NCBI RefSeq assembly: GCF_015706575.1
Contig: NW_024037074.1
Span: 29,749,334-29,813,333, forward strand
DNA length: 64,000 bases
Source: Patiria miniata
Taxonomy: Eukaryota; Echinodermata; Asteroidea; Valvatida; Asterinidae
Reading direction: 5' to 3'
The notes beneath the pieces are model-generated. The model was not told the DNA's origin. It saw nothing but the letters and a program-made list of their open reading frames with translations, and did not search any database. Position numbers and translations under genes: made by a program. Below, one piece after another: positions 48,764-60,179 of this stretch. The first letter of the stretch is position 1; each line of letters starts with the position of its first letter.

Positions 48764-48821
48764 CTGGAAATAACGGTCTTGAATCTATCACGAAAGAAAT
48801 CCCCAACACTCGAGCAAATTG
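48764..48821 (-). other. Non-coding exon 2 (5' UTR) of gene 4
   Basis: Minus strand: acceptor ATTTGTCATCCAG, 58-nt exon, donor GTGAGTGTC (GT at 48762-48763). Homologous to 5508-5569 and 23860-23918 (here CTCGAGTGTTGGGGATTTCT). Confidence 0.72.
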
Positions 48822-49119
48822 CTGGATGACAAATATACCAACAAAATAAGTGTAAGTTAAATCCGATCGGAGATATACATGCATAGAGCAACTCATCGTG
48901 AACATACCCAAGAAATTGTATGACTATACTCTCTAAATTCCAAAGAGTGAAAATTCACTCCATTCGAGTGAAGATTCAATCCCACCAACTGCAACCAAAA
49001 AAGTTGAAACCGTTATACAAAACAATGCAAAAATATATCAGAGGCAGGCTGAGTGGGACCGTTCATGCAAACATTACTGAATTCATGCGAGAGCTTGTGC
49101 TTCAGACATATCAGTAGGG

Positions 49120-49860
49120 CCGAATAATTCGTCGCAGAACTGACAAACCGACGAATAAGCGAAAACCTTGTTTGGAGTAATTCGCGTTTGAAGTTGGACA
49201 CTTCTCCGGGCGCCGTATTTTACCCTTAATGTTTCGATAAAAAAACTGTTAGTATATATTCTGAATAAAATATGAAACTAAGTATCCACCAGGTCACTTA
49301 TTTAATCAGAGAAGTTGTGCGATATGGTTTTATTTGATCGTAAACGCATTCGTCAGTTTGTCAAATTACATTAATCTGCAATATCCGGTTGTTCTTCACA
49401 CTGTTTGTATGTTATTCGTCAGTTTGTCGGATCGCGCGTGCACGCACGCGCAATCCGGCAAACTGACGAATAACATTCGTTGGTACTTTGAACGCACACC
49501 TTACATAAGCTGGTTACCAGCGAAATGTTTGTATGCTATTCGTCAGTTTGTCGGATCGCGCGTGCACGCACGCGCAATCCGACAAACTGACGAATAACAT
49601 TCGTTGGTACTTGGAACGCACACCTTACATAAGCTGGTTACCAGCGAAATTTCGTATTCGTCACTATGTCAAATTATGGATTTGTTTTTGTGAGTGATTC
49701 GCCACAAGGGGGGCTCTGAATCTCAAAATCCAGACAAATATTAAGAATTTTGGCATAAATACTTGAAAGAGCAACCTTCATAAAGCCTAAAAATAACAAA
49801 AAATCGAAATCGCCAAAATGGTCGATTCGCCGGTTTGTCAGCTCTGCGACGAATTTTACC
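49120..49860. mobile_element. Foldback MITE with two tandem GC-rich palindromes
   Basis: Ends pair as AATTCGTCGCAGAACTGACA (49126-49145) against TGTCAGCTCTGCGACGAATT (49837-49855). Host sequence resumes on both sides when compared with gene 2 (22590-22680). Inside, a 64-bp palindrome occurs twice, at 49411-49474 and 49535-49598 (124-bp period), each with the centre GCGCGTGCACGCACGCGC. The words CGTCAGTTTGTC and GACAAACTGACG recur throughout, so the element seems built from one inverted motif. Confidence 0.7.
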
Positions 49861-50564
49861 AACAACAAATCTACACATGATTTCTACAATTGAATCCAGC
49901 CAGATAAAGCAAATTGGACTTTAATAAATCTGTGTGCATGATTATCCTGACCCTTTATATTTGCGCGTTCTAACATTGAAACTAAAGAATGTTTATTCCA
50001 ATTAGCCACACATTTATCAACAATGTTTGAATGTAACTATAGGAAATGTTGGAACCAAAATTAATGGCGCGGATCTGAATATTAGCGAGCTGGTTTGGCT
50101 GTACGCAAGCGTGATTCAGTATCGTAGTTACGCAAGATTAGTTTTGAATGAAGTTTTGTTCCTAAAAATCTTGTTTTTTTGGTCCTCAAGCAACTATATT
50201 TTACAAGCTTGCAGAGAAGGCGTTGTGTGTCTGGCAGAGGGGCGTATACGCGAAAGCCGTATCACCAAAATGTTTCCACCAAAAGGGAGTAAAGCAGAAA
50301 ACTTCCTTCGTTTTAATGAAATTTGAAACTTTTCAGAGGAAACACAAGTTGCTTCAAAAGGTATTATTCATGCCTGTGACAAATTTAAAATTCATACTAT
50401 TTAGAATAGTTATTCCTGACAGATAATGGATAGTACGCATGGGGGAAGTTTCAACGCAATTTTCTTAAAAGTATTAATAATCTTAACAAGTGATTATTCA
50501 GCGTTAGAACGGTCACTGCCCTACTGCCGGGCTTTCGACAAAATGGCAACAGCAAACCTAATAC

Positions 50565-50805
50565 AACTCTCTAAATTCCGAAGAGTGAAAATTCACTCCA
50601 TTCGATTGAAGATTCACTCCCACAGTCGGAAACTAGGGACTAGACGTTTTAGAGTGAAATGTCTTTAATCGTAAAGATCGAGTTTTCACTCGAGCTTCGA
50701 CTGAAGTGGTTCTTTTTTTTCCAGACTATTTCAATCAAAAATGAGAGGGATTTTCACTCTAAAACGTCTAGTCCCTAATTTCACTCTTTGGAATACAGAT
50801 AGAAC
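50565..50805. mobile_element. Small MITE in gene 4 intron (GAGTGAAAATTCACTC family)
   Basis: Left end CTAAATTCCGAAGAGTGAAA, right end TTTCACTCTTTGGAATACAG. Inner arms GGGACTAGACGTTTTAGAGT and ACTCTAAAACGTCTAGTCCC are perfect inverted repeats. A partial second copy of the left end lies at 48930-48985. It occupies the same intron site as the MITE at 39787-40252 in gene 3. Confidence 0.72.
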
Positions 50806-50935
50806 GCTCGTTGTTCGAAAAATGATTGTGTCCGAATTTAGATCCGACGCTGATTCAAACGCTATGTGCAAAAAGGCAACAATTGTTAGTTCGCGCAGGG
50901 ATAGATTATTGTTTCAAAGACTCACCGAGTAAATC

Positions 50936-51007
50936 CCGTTCTTGTCGTTCTTGCAATCAGTTCTCTCTCGGGTTTTCGTCTGAAGGTGAAGATGAGTTTC
51001 AGTCGTT
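50936..51007 (-). other. Non-coding exon 1 (5' UTR) of gene 4
   Basis: Ends GGGATTTACTCG before donor GTGAGTCTTTG (GT at 50934-50935), identical at the splice site to gene 3. The upper end is estimated from the TATA-like box. Confidence 0.67.
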
Positions 51008-51440
51008 GTGAGGAGTGAAGTGGCCACTGCTGTCTTAAATATTACCATTTATTTCCTGATCAGTGACTTAATGGCTTGGCCCGGTTTGTGATTGGCCCCT
51101 GCGCGCTGTCAATCTCAAATCACTAAATTGCTTCGTATTAATGAGACTGACGATAATGCTTTTGCCGTTGAGGCTATATACTCACGATCAAAAAGTGTAC
51201 CACCGACACTGAAATAGCCGCATCTTATTGGTGGACTGAGCGCTATGTCGGTGACACATCCAAAACACGTGATATGTGATTGACACACACAACATGTCAA
51301 TCACAGACCACTTGCTTGTGATCACCGATTTGTTGGGTGACAACCTCTGATTGGTGGATTGAAACATGACGTACACTGGCCGTGATTTATGCGGATGTTC
51401 GTTGCACTTGGTGCTATTGAATTGCATGCATATAGACGAA
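51008..51440 (-). promoter_or_regulatory. Promoter of C1q-like gene 4
   Basis: TATA-like ATATTTAAG (51034-51042), CAGTCACTGATCAGGAAAT-type motif (AAGTCACTG here), CCAAT (51091-51095), ATCTTATTGG block near 51222 and E-box CACGTG near 51266. Order and spacing are as in the other copies. The promoter looks intact despite the frameshift in the coding exon. Confidence 0.72.
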
Positions 51441-52654
51441 CCCGTGTACGTGATCACTTTACACTCGCGGGGCCCCTTCAATGGAAAAAGAAATATGCAC
51501 AATTTTGTACAAAGCAACTGCCCCGTGATGGAATAGCTGAACAATAGCTAGCATAATACTTTCGCCATTGACGGGGGGCGTTGTGATATAAGTGATAGTG
51601 CCCGGATGAGTCTATACATTTGAACATTTTGGTATTATCGAAACGCAGTTATAAGATCTGAATTGGGGAGGAAAAATTCACAAGCAAGCATTACTACGGA
51701 ACCATTGTCACTATGCCTCATGTATTTCGCCAATTTCGCCAACCCTCTTTGAATTGGGGGGGGGGGGTTGTGACAACAAGTTTGTCAACAGTTGTGCTAA
51801 AAGATGTAATTTTTCTTCACGAACGAATCCCTTTGCTATTCCAAACAGTGGGGAGTAGGGGAGGGAGACTGGGAGGGGTGGGGGAGGGGGCTTCAAAACA
51901 TCTTCACACAGACGCACGATTGGACACACAATTTTGCTTGCAGGACAACGATTTAGCCGACCAAAACCCCCACACCCCTCTAGCGACGCCCGTGAAATTA
52001 CCACCTTAACGGTAGAACTATGTAAAGTGTCAATTACGACTTCTGATACTAAAGTTTTGCATTCAGCAATGCTTGAATGTAACTTGATGAGGTACCCATC
52101 AATGGCGCAACTGAACTACTACAATGACACAGTTTACAGCAAAGTGCGAATTGCATTGGGTTTGTAAAGGAAGTTTGACATGACCGCATTTCCGGAATAG
52201 GTCTCCACAAGTTATGACCAACTTCCGCGTAACAATTCACCGGGGATAGATTTAATATATTACACCAGCATGTTATATTCTGGATTTCTTGACCGCCGTG
52301 ACTTACCAGCCAATATGTTAAAATTAAATCCATGATAGGTTAATATTATTCGCAGCTCAATTTTATACTTGTCAAGCAGTACAGAGAAATGAGCGTCGTG
52401 ACGACGACAGAGGGCGCAACGTGACGACAGCTCGGGATACACTTCTGCATTAAAATTTCCATAGACACTTGTGCGAAATGCCCGTACTTCAAAATTCTTT
52501 TAAAAATACTCAGAACTCTCACAGGTATATAAGCTGCACCGAAAAAGGAAGATCAACATATCGTCTTTTATTTTATTTTCATTTTTGGTGGGTTGACTGT
52601 TGAATTTTTGAAAAAAAAATTCCCCGAAGAAGACGACCCATATTGTTCCCAAAG
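51441..52654. other. Upstream region of gene 4
   Basis: Paralogous to 40951-42170. Contains G10 near 51757-51766 and a G-rich block at 51847-51892. Open frames on either strand here are antisense to each other and show no domain. No gene is seen. Confidence 0.6.
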
Positions 52655-54562
52655 TAGCCTTGACCAAGCCTATCAGCTTGTTCACATACGAACTTGTTCC
52701 CGCTACTGCACACCGCGCGCGCCGCGACACAATCACTAGTTGTACTATACCGTTAGCCTCAACGACCCTTGCGTGTGCTTTGTGTGCACGTACGTACGCC
52801 CCACACACACTTCCGCAAACAGCCGTACGTACAGCAAGTCGAGGCGGAAGATAGCCTTGACGCAACCGTGGCGAATTCTTATGTGTTTCTTTATAGTTTC
52901 GACCGAAATCGGCCAAAAATTTCTGATGCGCATATATTACACGATATCCAATCAAAGCCCGTAAACTTTGACCCGCGATATACATATTCATGACCCGCAA
53001 ATTACTGTATACACCACGTACATGTATGTTCACTCAAACCATGGTCCCATTTTAAACCATTTCTCCAGTTTTATTACAAACAAATGAAATATGCCGCTAT
53101 ATGAGTGAACAATTGTTCAAAATGATATTATTTCCAATGTATTGCGAATTGGACAGTTCAAGACAGTCCGCCAACGTTTTGTCGGTGCAACAGCGTACAT
53201 TATCACGCCGCTACCTGCCCGTGCTGTTCTGACAGCGAATGTAGGGAACAGGTCAACTCGGACCCAGGTCAAATCGTACCCATTTAATCGAATGCAGGTT
53301 AACTCGTATCTATAAGCACCCGTATGAATTAGGTGCAAGAAACGAGCTATTGACTTCGCGATGGAAATATACGAAACTGTCAGGTACATGGTGAAAAAAA
53401 AACTCTCCCTGAATTCGTACCATGTGCAACATACATGTACATCTCATACGTACGACACATGTATTTTAACGCGTACGTATGAATCGTATGTCGTACCTAC
53501 GACATACGTACAACATGTAAGTCGTAGATACGTATGTACGACATAATCGACAAACAAGTCGAACATACGAGTTACAATTCATATTTTGTACACACGAGAT
53601 ATTAAGTCGTACTTATATATACGACTTTGTCGTATGCGACATATATCGTACCCTGTCGACTCGACTTATGCACGACATATATGTCGTACCGGCACCTGTC
53701 GACATTATGTCATATGTTTGATATGTCATACCCTGTCGACATATATGTCGTACCTCGTCGATGATATTAGTCGTACCCTGTCGAAATATGTCGTACCCTG
53801 TCGATATATTTGTCGTACATACGACATATAACTTACAAGTTGTTCATACAAGTTAAAATCAGTCTTACAGAATAAGTTTGCTGAAGGAGAGATACCCCTC
53901 CCCCCCCCAAAAAAAAAAAAAAAGTCAGCGGTAGATATATACTCAATAGTGTGAGCGCTTTTTTGGCCGCTGAACGTGAAAGCGCAGCGTGTCTCACTGC
54001 ATGGCGCCAGCCGGGCCGGTGCCTACAGTGGACGGCCCCAACGTGGCCTCTGTGCATGGTGACATCGTTTTTGCCGGCGTGCGGATTTGTACCGTTTGCC
54101 GTCTAATTTTTCATCCTTTTCATTTCATTTTCGACCCAAACTATGTGTAACTTTATAAATATTATTCTACTATTATTTAAGATTTTAAGGGGGTGTTTTA
54201 CAATAATTATTGTTACCACAGGCCGTCTGGTTTATAAACCTTTAGTCGTATTATGCAATTTAATAAATATTCATATTTTTGTCAGTCGTTATCCAATGAG
54301 AGAAGACTATTTACCATAGCGCGTAGTCCGAGTACTAATTATCATATTCAGCATACACGGTTGCGTCAAGGCTATCTTCTGCCTCGACTTACTGTACGGC
54401 TGTTTGCGGAAGTGAGTGTGGAGCGTATGTACATGCACACAAAGCACACGCAAGGGTCGTTGGGGCTAACGGTATAGTACAACATTGTGTTGCTGCGCGC
54501 GCGGTGTGCGGTAGCGGGAACAAGCTCATATGGGAACAAGCTGATAGCCTTGGTCAAGGCTA
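52655..54562. mobile_element. Mutator-like non-autonomous transposon with ~220-bp TIRs
   Basis: Ends TAGCCTTGACCAAG (52655) and CTTGGTCAAGGCTA (54562) open inverted repeats of ~220 bp that pair to 52655-52878 and 54345-54562. The flanking 9-bp duplication TTCCCAAAG/TTTCCAAAG (52646-52654, 54563-54571) has one mismatch. The paralogous site in unit 3 (42155-42190, GACGACCCTATTATCACCAAAG) lacks the element. A 9-bp duplication with long TIRs points to the Mutator group. No transposase is seen. The core includes the TCGTAC-rich stretch at 53440-53830. Confidence 0.83.
53440..53830. repeat. TCGTAC/GTACGA-rich low-complexity stretch
   Basis: Dozens of TCGTAC, GTCGTA and TACGACATA words in both orientations, with phrases like TGTCGTACCCTGTCGA repeated at 53726-53800. 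Lies in the centre of the Mutator-like element. No reading frame of interest. Confidence 0.65.
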
Positions 54563-57500
54563 TTTCCAAAGCAAAAAAGTAGCCATCTAGAAAAATGGTC
54601 CCTCCACAACACGGGGGGGGGGGGGGAAAGCCATTTTCGAACCCGATTGCATCCAACAAGCTCAGAATTCTTTAATGTAGAATATTTGAGGGTATAACTT
54701 TGAGGGATTTAGGCCTATTAACCGGTGTGCACCAATCGACGCGACGGTACAACGACAGGTCTCTGAGTAGACACTTAATTGGTACATTGTACTTCCATTG
54801 CCCTCTGTGCACGAGGACAATCAGGCTTATTTTGAACACTATACTTGTCTCCTCAAGACTTTGCTGTCAATCTAAAGGTGTGTGTTACAGTTACGACACC
54901 CCCAACCCTCCCCGTTCAGCCGCTGACTAATGTTAAGATAGTCATAAAATGTTGTAAAAAATAACAAATGGAAAGCGTAATTTCCTAAACGTATTCGAAA
55001 ATTGCATCAGGATGTAGGATGTATTTCCTCGGGTGCTGCCCCGGGATCTCGCAGCCAGACATGAATTCGACGCACCTTCGCACACCCCCTCTTGATATCT
55101 CTCCCCACCCCCTGCCCGTTTACAGATCGATACGCCCCTAACTACCTGGTGGGATTTTTTTTCATAAATATCTCCAAACATCTTACCCTTTATTAGCCCT
55201 GATACAGGGGCGCTACATACAAGTCCAGGGCCAGAAATTCCAACTAGTTTTAAGGGTAAATGAGCAGAATGATGGACAATGGAAACTTTTACAGTTCACT
55301 CGGCTTCGCCTCGTGACATGGAAAAGTTCAGATTTTACCTTGCGATAATACCTCCCCTTTCACTCTGAGCCACTCAATATTTGTATATTATAACACACCT
55401 CTTGCTGGTTCTTCATCCTGTTTGGCCGAAACACGGTCACGTATGGTTCACTAATATAGGCTAGTGCATGAAATTCGCGTCAGCGTGAACTAGACGCCGG
55501 TCAAGACGTTGCGCGCGCGTCTTTTCCGGAGAAAGGTGCCCGATCGGGCACTATACTTGAAATTTTGACTGGTTACAGTCCCCTCTAATAAAAACTTAAA
55601 CTCGACAACTGAATCTAGAGAATCCAAAACTGTTCCAACAATCTTTACTTGTTGAATTGTTCGTAATTGCTTATAGAGTTAATTGTTGAATTAAAACAGT
55701 TGAACTATAAAACTCTGAAAGTTTGTTTTCTTTCTTTCTTTCTTATTTCTTTTTTGACAGAGGTGATATTATAAAACACATATGGACTGGTATAATTCGG
55801 TCACTAGTGAACGTCTATGCCCCCCCCCCCGGGCCTGTGAGTGACCAGAATTAAGAGGGTCCTATAATTTCACTCACGGTTCCTCGGGGCGCATAGACGT
55901 GCAGTAGTGACCTCATTGCCAGTCTATATGTGTATACTATTACACTTCCAATATCTTTGTTTATGAATTTTTAAAAGATCACACAAAGAGAAAAGTAATG
56001 TCGCGAGACTTTCCCACTGTAAAACGAACAACCCAATTGAACACAGAGAGGGCGCATGACTTTGATCAAGTCATTTCCCAAATCTCAGTCAAGTATCGAG
56101 CTGATGTTTCTGCCCGCGATACACAATTTTGAAACCTTATATAACCGTTATAAAAGGCATTGCACTTTGAAACATGATGCATGCGCTCCATTGCAAAATA
56201 GATCAATTTTAGGGCCCAATTTCATCTGAATTTCACAGAATACGAGCCCGCGCCTCTTTCCCCGCTTGCTCCCATCAAGTTCATGGCCCACAAAATAGTA
56301 TAATACTGGATAATTTGAGGGCATTTAAAATCACGATTTCACTGGTGTAGGCAATTTTGGGCATATCTACTGGCCTGCATGTATAGGTACAGTTCTAATT
56401 AACCTCCTTAGCCAATATGAGGGGTTGCTTTCAGAAGGAGACAGGACCCGATAAGGTCCGACTCTAGATGCAGCTGACGGTTGACATTTTGCCGACAGTA
56501 AGCCGGTGTTTTGCCGACAATAACCTGGTGGCAGGCAAGAGCGCCATAAGCGCTGTCACATGCACACCACACCTTCTCCACCTCTCTTGCACCATCGCCA
56601 AGCCGAGATTGACAGGGACTCCATGGGCCTTCTTCACGAGTCGGCCATATTGAATTGAAAGTTAGGTAAAATCTTAATGTTTGGAACTTGCTAAGAGAAA
56701 TGAAAGCAAGTTCATTTATAATAAATTTCAGTTTGCTTCAATGAATAATTTATAATTTATAATTTAACATCCCCTAATGTTTAAAGCCATATTGAACAAA
56801 AAAAAATGACCGTAAAATAAGGCTGCATTGTGCATAAATAAATAGTCTGGCGCCATCCCATTTAACAGTTAACAATTATATAATGAAGTACCCTTAGGGA
56901 ACTCGACAAAAATGGGCAACTCGTGAGTAAGCCCCATCACAGCTTTCCCCTCATTCAGCCTGACTCTCTTCATCATCTTCTTGAAACTCATCAATCAATC
57001 ATGAACGCATCCGCCTTTTAACTAGTCTGAGTGTCACTCGTTCTCCACGCAGCCTATCTCCGGTAGAACGTCTTATACATCTAAGCATGCGTGACGTCAT
57101 TTCATTCCGAATTTAGGACTTCTAAAAAGATTCTGACTATTTCTGATAAATCTTAGGTCCAGTAGCCTCCGGTAATACATTGTTTTACAATTTATGTCAC
57201 GTGACTAAAACGGAAGGAATTCCTCCTTTTTCCGAAAATGTCCGAAGTTTGCCGAATTCATTTCGTCGACAATCGGATAGTGCCCGAGTATTTCCAAGTA
57301 CAATATAGGTTTTATTAACTGCTAATTGCTTATTAAAAACTTTAAAAATAGTTCATAATTAATATCCATTGCTTTCATTTAGAAAACTTGAAATTCAACG
57401 ACGATTTTGTACTCGGATCGTATACGAGGGCGAACTTTTTGCTGCGTCATGTACTAGTTTGGATTTGACGACCGTTACTGGCATTTTCCAAAACTCGGCG

Positions 57501-58960
57501 TGGTCTCCATTCGGCTCCGCCTGCTAACAGTGCTATTTGGGTGTCTAACTTTGAAGAATATAATAGGTGAAAATAAGTGAATGGTTTCTTACAGAATTAT
57601 AAAACTGTATATCATAACTGCATGATATATGAAGCAAGTGATTTTTTTTTTTTATTTAATTTAAAAACGAAGCCGAGCTTTGAAAAAAGGTTGTCGATGT
57701 CGTCATGTTTATTTTTAGCCACGGAGGCTGTCTGACCTTCAATTTAGACGTGTTGACGTCGGGGAAAATTGTCAGGTCGGGGAACCAGACTAATCAGGAC
57801 TAAGACTGTGATTGGTCAATTTCGATGCCACGTTTTTGTAATACAACCACCTGTAAAAAAAAATGCTCCTCATCGTCGGCGTGATGTTGACGCACGCCTC
57901 TCTCGAGGTCATACGCAGTTTATAGTTGCATAATTAATCGCCAACACTGTTCGCATAATCATAGACCATGGTCGGCAATACCGGGGTCATGGTCTATTAC
58001 ATAGACTACCTTTAAACCCAGGCCCAGATTAAGTGTTTCGTATGCCCTAGGCACCATCGTTCCGAAGAATGCAGATGGAAGGGGAAATGAAGAGGGAATA
58101 AAAACAAAGTGGAGAATGTAAATAATAAACACCGCTGCTCAAAACTCCGCATAGCTAAAATTACGTTCTGCATGGCAAAAGATTGTACATTCTGTCATGT
58201 CGGCGCAAGCTGCCGCGCGAAGTCGCTTCATATAAGGGCGTTGACCAGGGTGACCGTACGGTTATGGCAAAATTCTGCTAACTGCACTTCAAAAATCTGT
58301 CAGATTTATCAAAGATCTGCCAAATTCCCCAGAAAAACTCGAAATACACTATAAACATTTAAAATCACACGCAGATAGTATTGCCTTAATTAATCCACCA
58401 AAATATTCCGTTCAAATTTTCTGTCAAACTCTTTTTTTAACAAAAGCATCTGTCAAAGTTAGCCGAAAATCGGCTATAACGGTCACAATGGCGTTGACAG
58501 CTACAGCTGTGCAAAACTCAAGCACGTGCTCGCTCGCAGTCAGTTACGAATTAAGCTGATTCTTATTAGTGACGACTCAAAATAACGAGGGCATATTTTG
58601 ATAGAGAGTCAAGCTACAATTTTGATATTTGCGCCACAGAGCATCTGCAATCCACAAATTTCCCAGGGCTCTTAAGTGTCCCAAGACCCCACAACTTTAG
58701 GGCTTCGCGCTCGCATATCAAACATTCCACTATATAGGATTTAAAGACCCCCCCACCCCCCTCCCTGCAGTCTGGGATAAGGGAACAGGCCTGAACAAGG
58801 TATGCGCAAAGATACTGAACATGTACATGCAGTTTTGCGACATTATAGCTGGATTGAATTTTGCATTTTTGAGCAATTTCAAAAATTAAATTCGAACGAC
58901 TACAGTACAATTGCAATCTCTCAATATAACAAATTAATCATTCTTGCAATATTGTCCTCC
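54563..58960. other. Gene-free stretch with foldbacks
   Basis: After a unit fragment with a G14 run (54615-54628), this region matches no other unit in the window. Two small foldbacks stand out: 55281-55330 (AACTTTT...AAAAGTT around CTCGGCTTCGCCTCG) and 55786-55922 (GTCACTAGTGAACGTCTATGC against GCATAGACGTGCAGTAGTGAC, enclosing C12). A short GGTGCCCGATCGGGCACT palindrome lies at 55536-55553. No exon, RNA gene or protein domain was recognised. Open frames of 60-100 codons (56468, 58109, 58614) look random. Confidence 0.45.
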
Positions 58961-58962
58961 GA

Positions 58963-59425
58963 TAGAAAAGAAAGAAAATAAAACAAAAAGTTATGTGGCG
59001 ATGGCCAAGTCTTCAGGAGTCGGACTTATGACCCTAACTCAATGAGCCCCTTACCGACTTCCATATAGAACTCTTCCGGGACTCGGTACCCGGCCCACCA
59101 CACCTCCTTCCCTGTAACTCGAAAGTCAGGCACCATAAAGGGAGGAAACGAGGTGGCACCCTAAGCCTTGCTGCCGAGTCAGCAAAAGAACCCCGTACCT
59201 ATACGCAGATGCCAACCTGGACTTCGCAGACAGTCCCAACTTGTGAGTCAGCTTACCGACCGACCGAGCTAACTTCTGTTGGTAAATGACGATGGGGAAT
59301 TTAATACTCTTAAGTGACAGAACCGCGGGCATCCAAAACCAAAATATGACACCAAGCGGGTTCGAACCCCGAACCCTGGGTGCGCTGTCAGACAGCTTAA
59401 CAACTAGGCTGTTTCACTAGGTGCT
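58963..59425 (-). repeat. tRNA-derived SINE
   Basis: The minus-strand head begins GTGAAACAGCCTAGTTGTTAAG, with an A-box-like TAGTTGTTAAG (59396-59406) and a perfect B box GGTTCGAACCC (59358-59368). A ~350-nt body with GGGTACCGAGTCCCGGAAGA-type text follows, then an A/T-rich tail near 58963-58990. The head cannot fold as a full tRNA, so this is a SINE and not a tRNA gene. Only one copy is seen in this window. Confidence 0.7.
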
Positions 59426-60179
59426 TTTCTCTTTGCGTTTAAAACATAATGCTTATTTCTGCAGTGGGAGAGTTACTTTGTGTTTCATAGCTGCACCAAA
59501 GATACATCAGCATCGCGCTATATGAATGCTGTTACATAACTCTTTTCTTATCATTCTTATGTACCGAGCAGTTGACTATTCAGAGTCTCTACGAGCAATT
59601 AACCTTACCAAGCTCGCCCTTATTCTGTCGTATTGTTTCGCGTCGCGCTATTTTCCAGGCGCGGTTCTACGGGGGGGGGGGGGGGGGGGGGCTAGAGGGG
59701 CTTTAGCTCCACCCCCCCCCATTTCTTTTGTCTAGCCCCCCCCCCCCAAAAAAAAAAAAAAATCCCCTAAAAGAAATTGCATTAGCAACAAGAAGGATTG
59801 TGATGTACATGATTGTAATGTACATGTACATGCGAACGGTCTCCCCCTAAAGAAATAGTCGTGACAAGGGTGCATTTGTAGTTAATATAGTGTGAATGAT
59901 TTTAGGATTTTATTGGCGCTCCCCATTGAAAATATGGCATGAGCCCCCCCCCCCCCTAAAAACAATGTATCTTTAAACGATTAATGTACACATGATGAAA
60001 AAAAAATGTTTACTTAAAAGAATTCCAATTTAAAATGATGCAACTCCAAAATGCAGATATTGAATGGTCTAATGGCCACTGGAGTAATGACAGCTCGAAT
60101 AATGATAATGATACTGATACTGATACCCCCTGATTAATGGTTGCATATAAAAATGACAAATAAAATGATGAACATAAAA
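59426..60179. other. Spacer with long G and C runs
   Basis: G22 at about 59670-59691, C9 near 59712, C13 with A15 near 59738-59761, and C13 at 59945-59957. The G and C runs flank short inverted text (CTAGAGGGGCTTTAGCTCC...), which suggests a G/C-run MITE. No gene. Confidence 0.45.

Noticed and set aside
49411..49598. CRISPR-like pair of palindromic repeats
   Set aside because: Only two units, 64-bp palindromes inside a eukaryotic MITE, and no array or associated genes.
52500..53033. 177-codon open frame on the minus strand
   Set aside because: It runs across the TIR of the Mutator-like element into unit flank sequence, has no domain, and the matching open stretch appears in inverted form at the other TIR.
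59340..59425. A functional tRNA gene
   Set aside because: Box A and B are present but acceptor and anticodon stems do not close into a cloverleaf, and a long SINE body follows directly.
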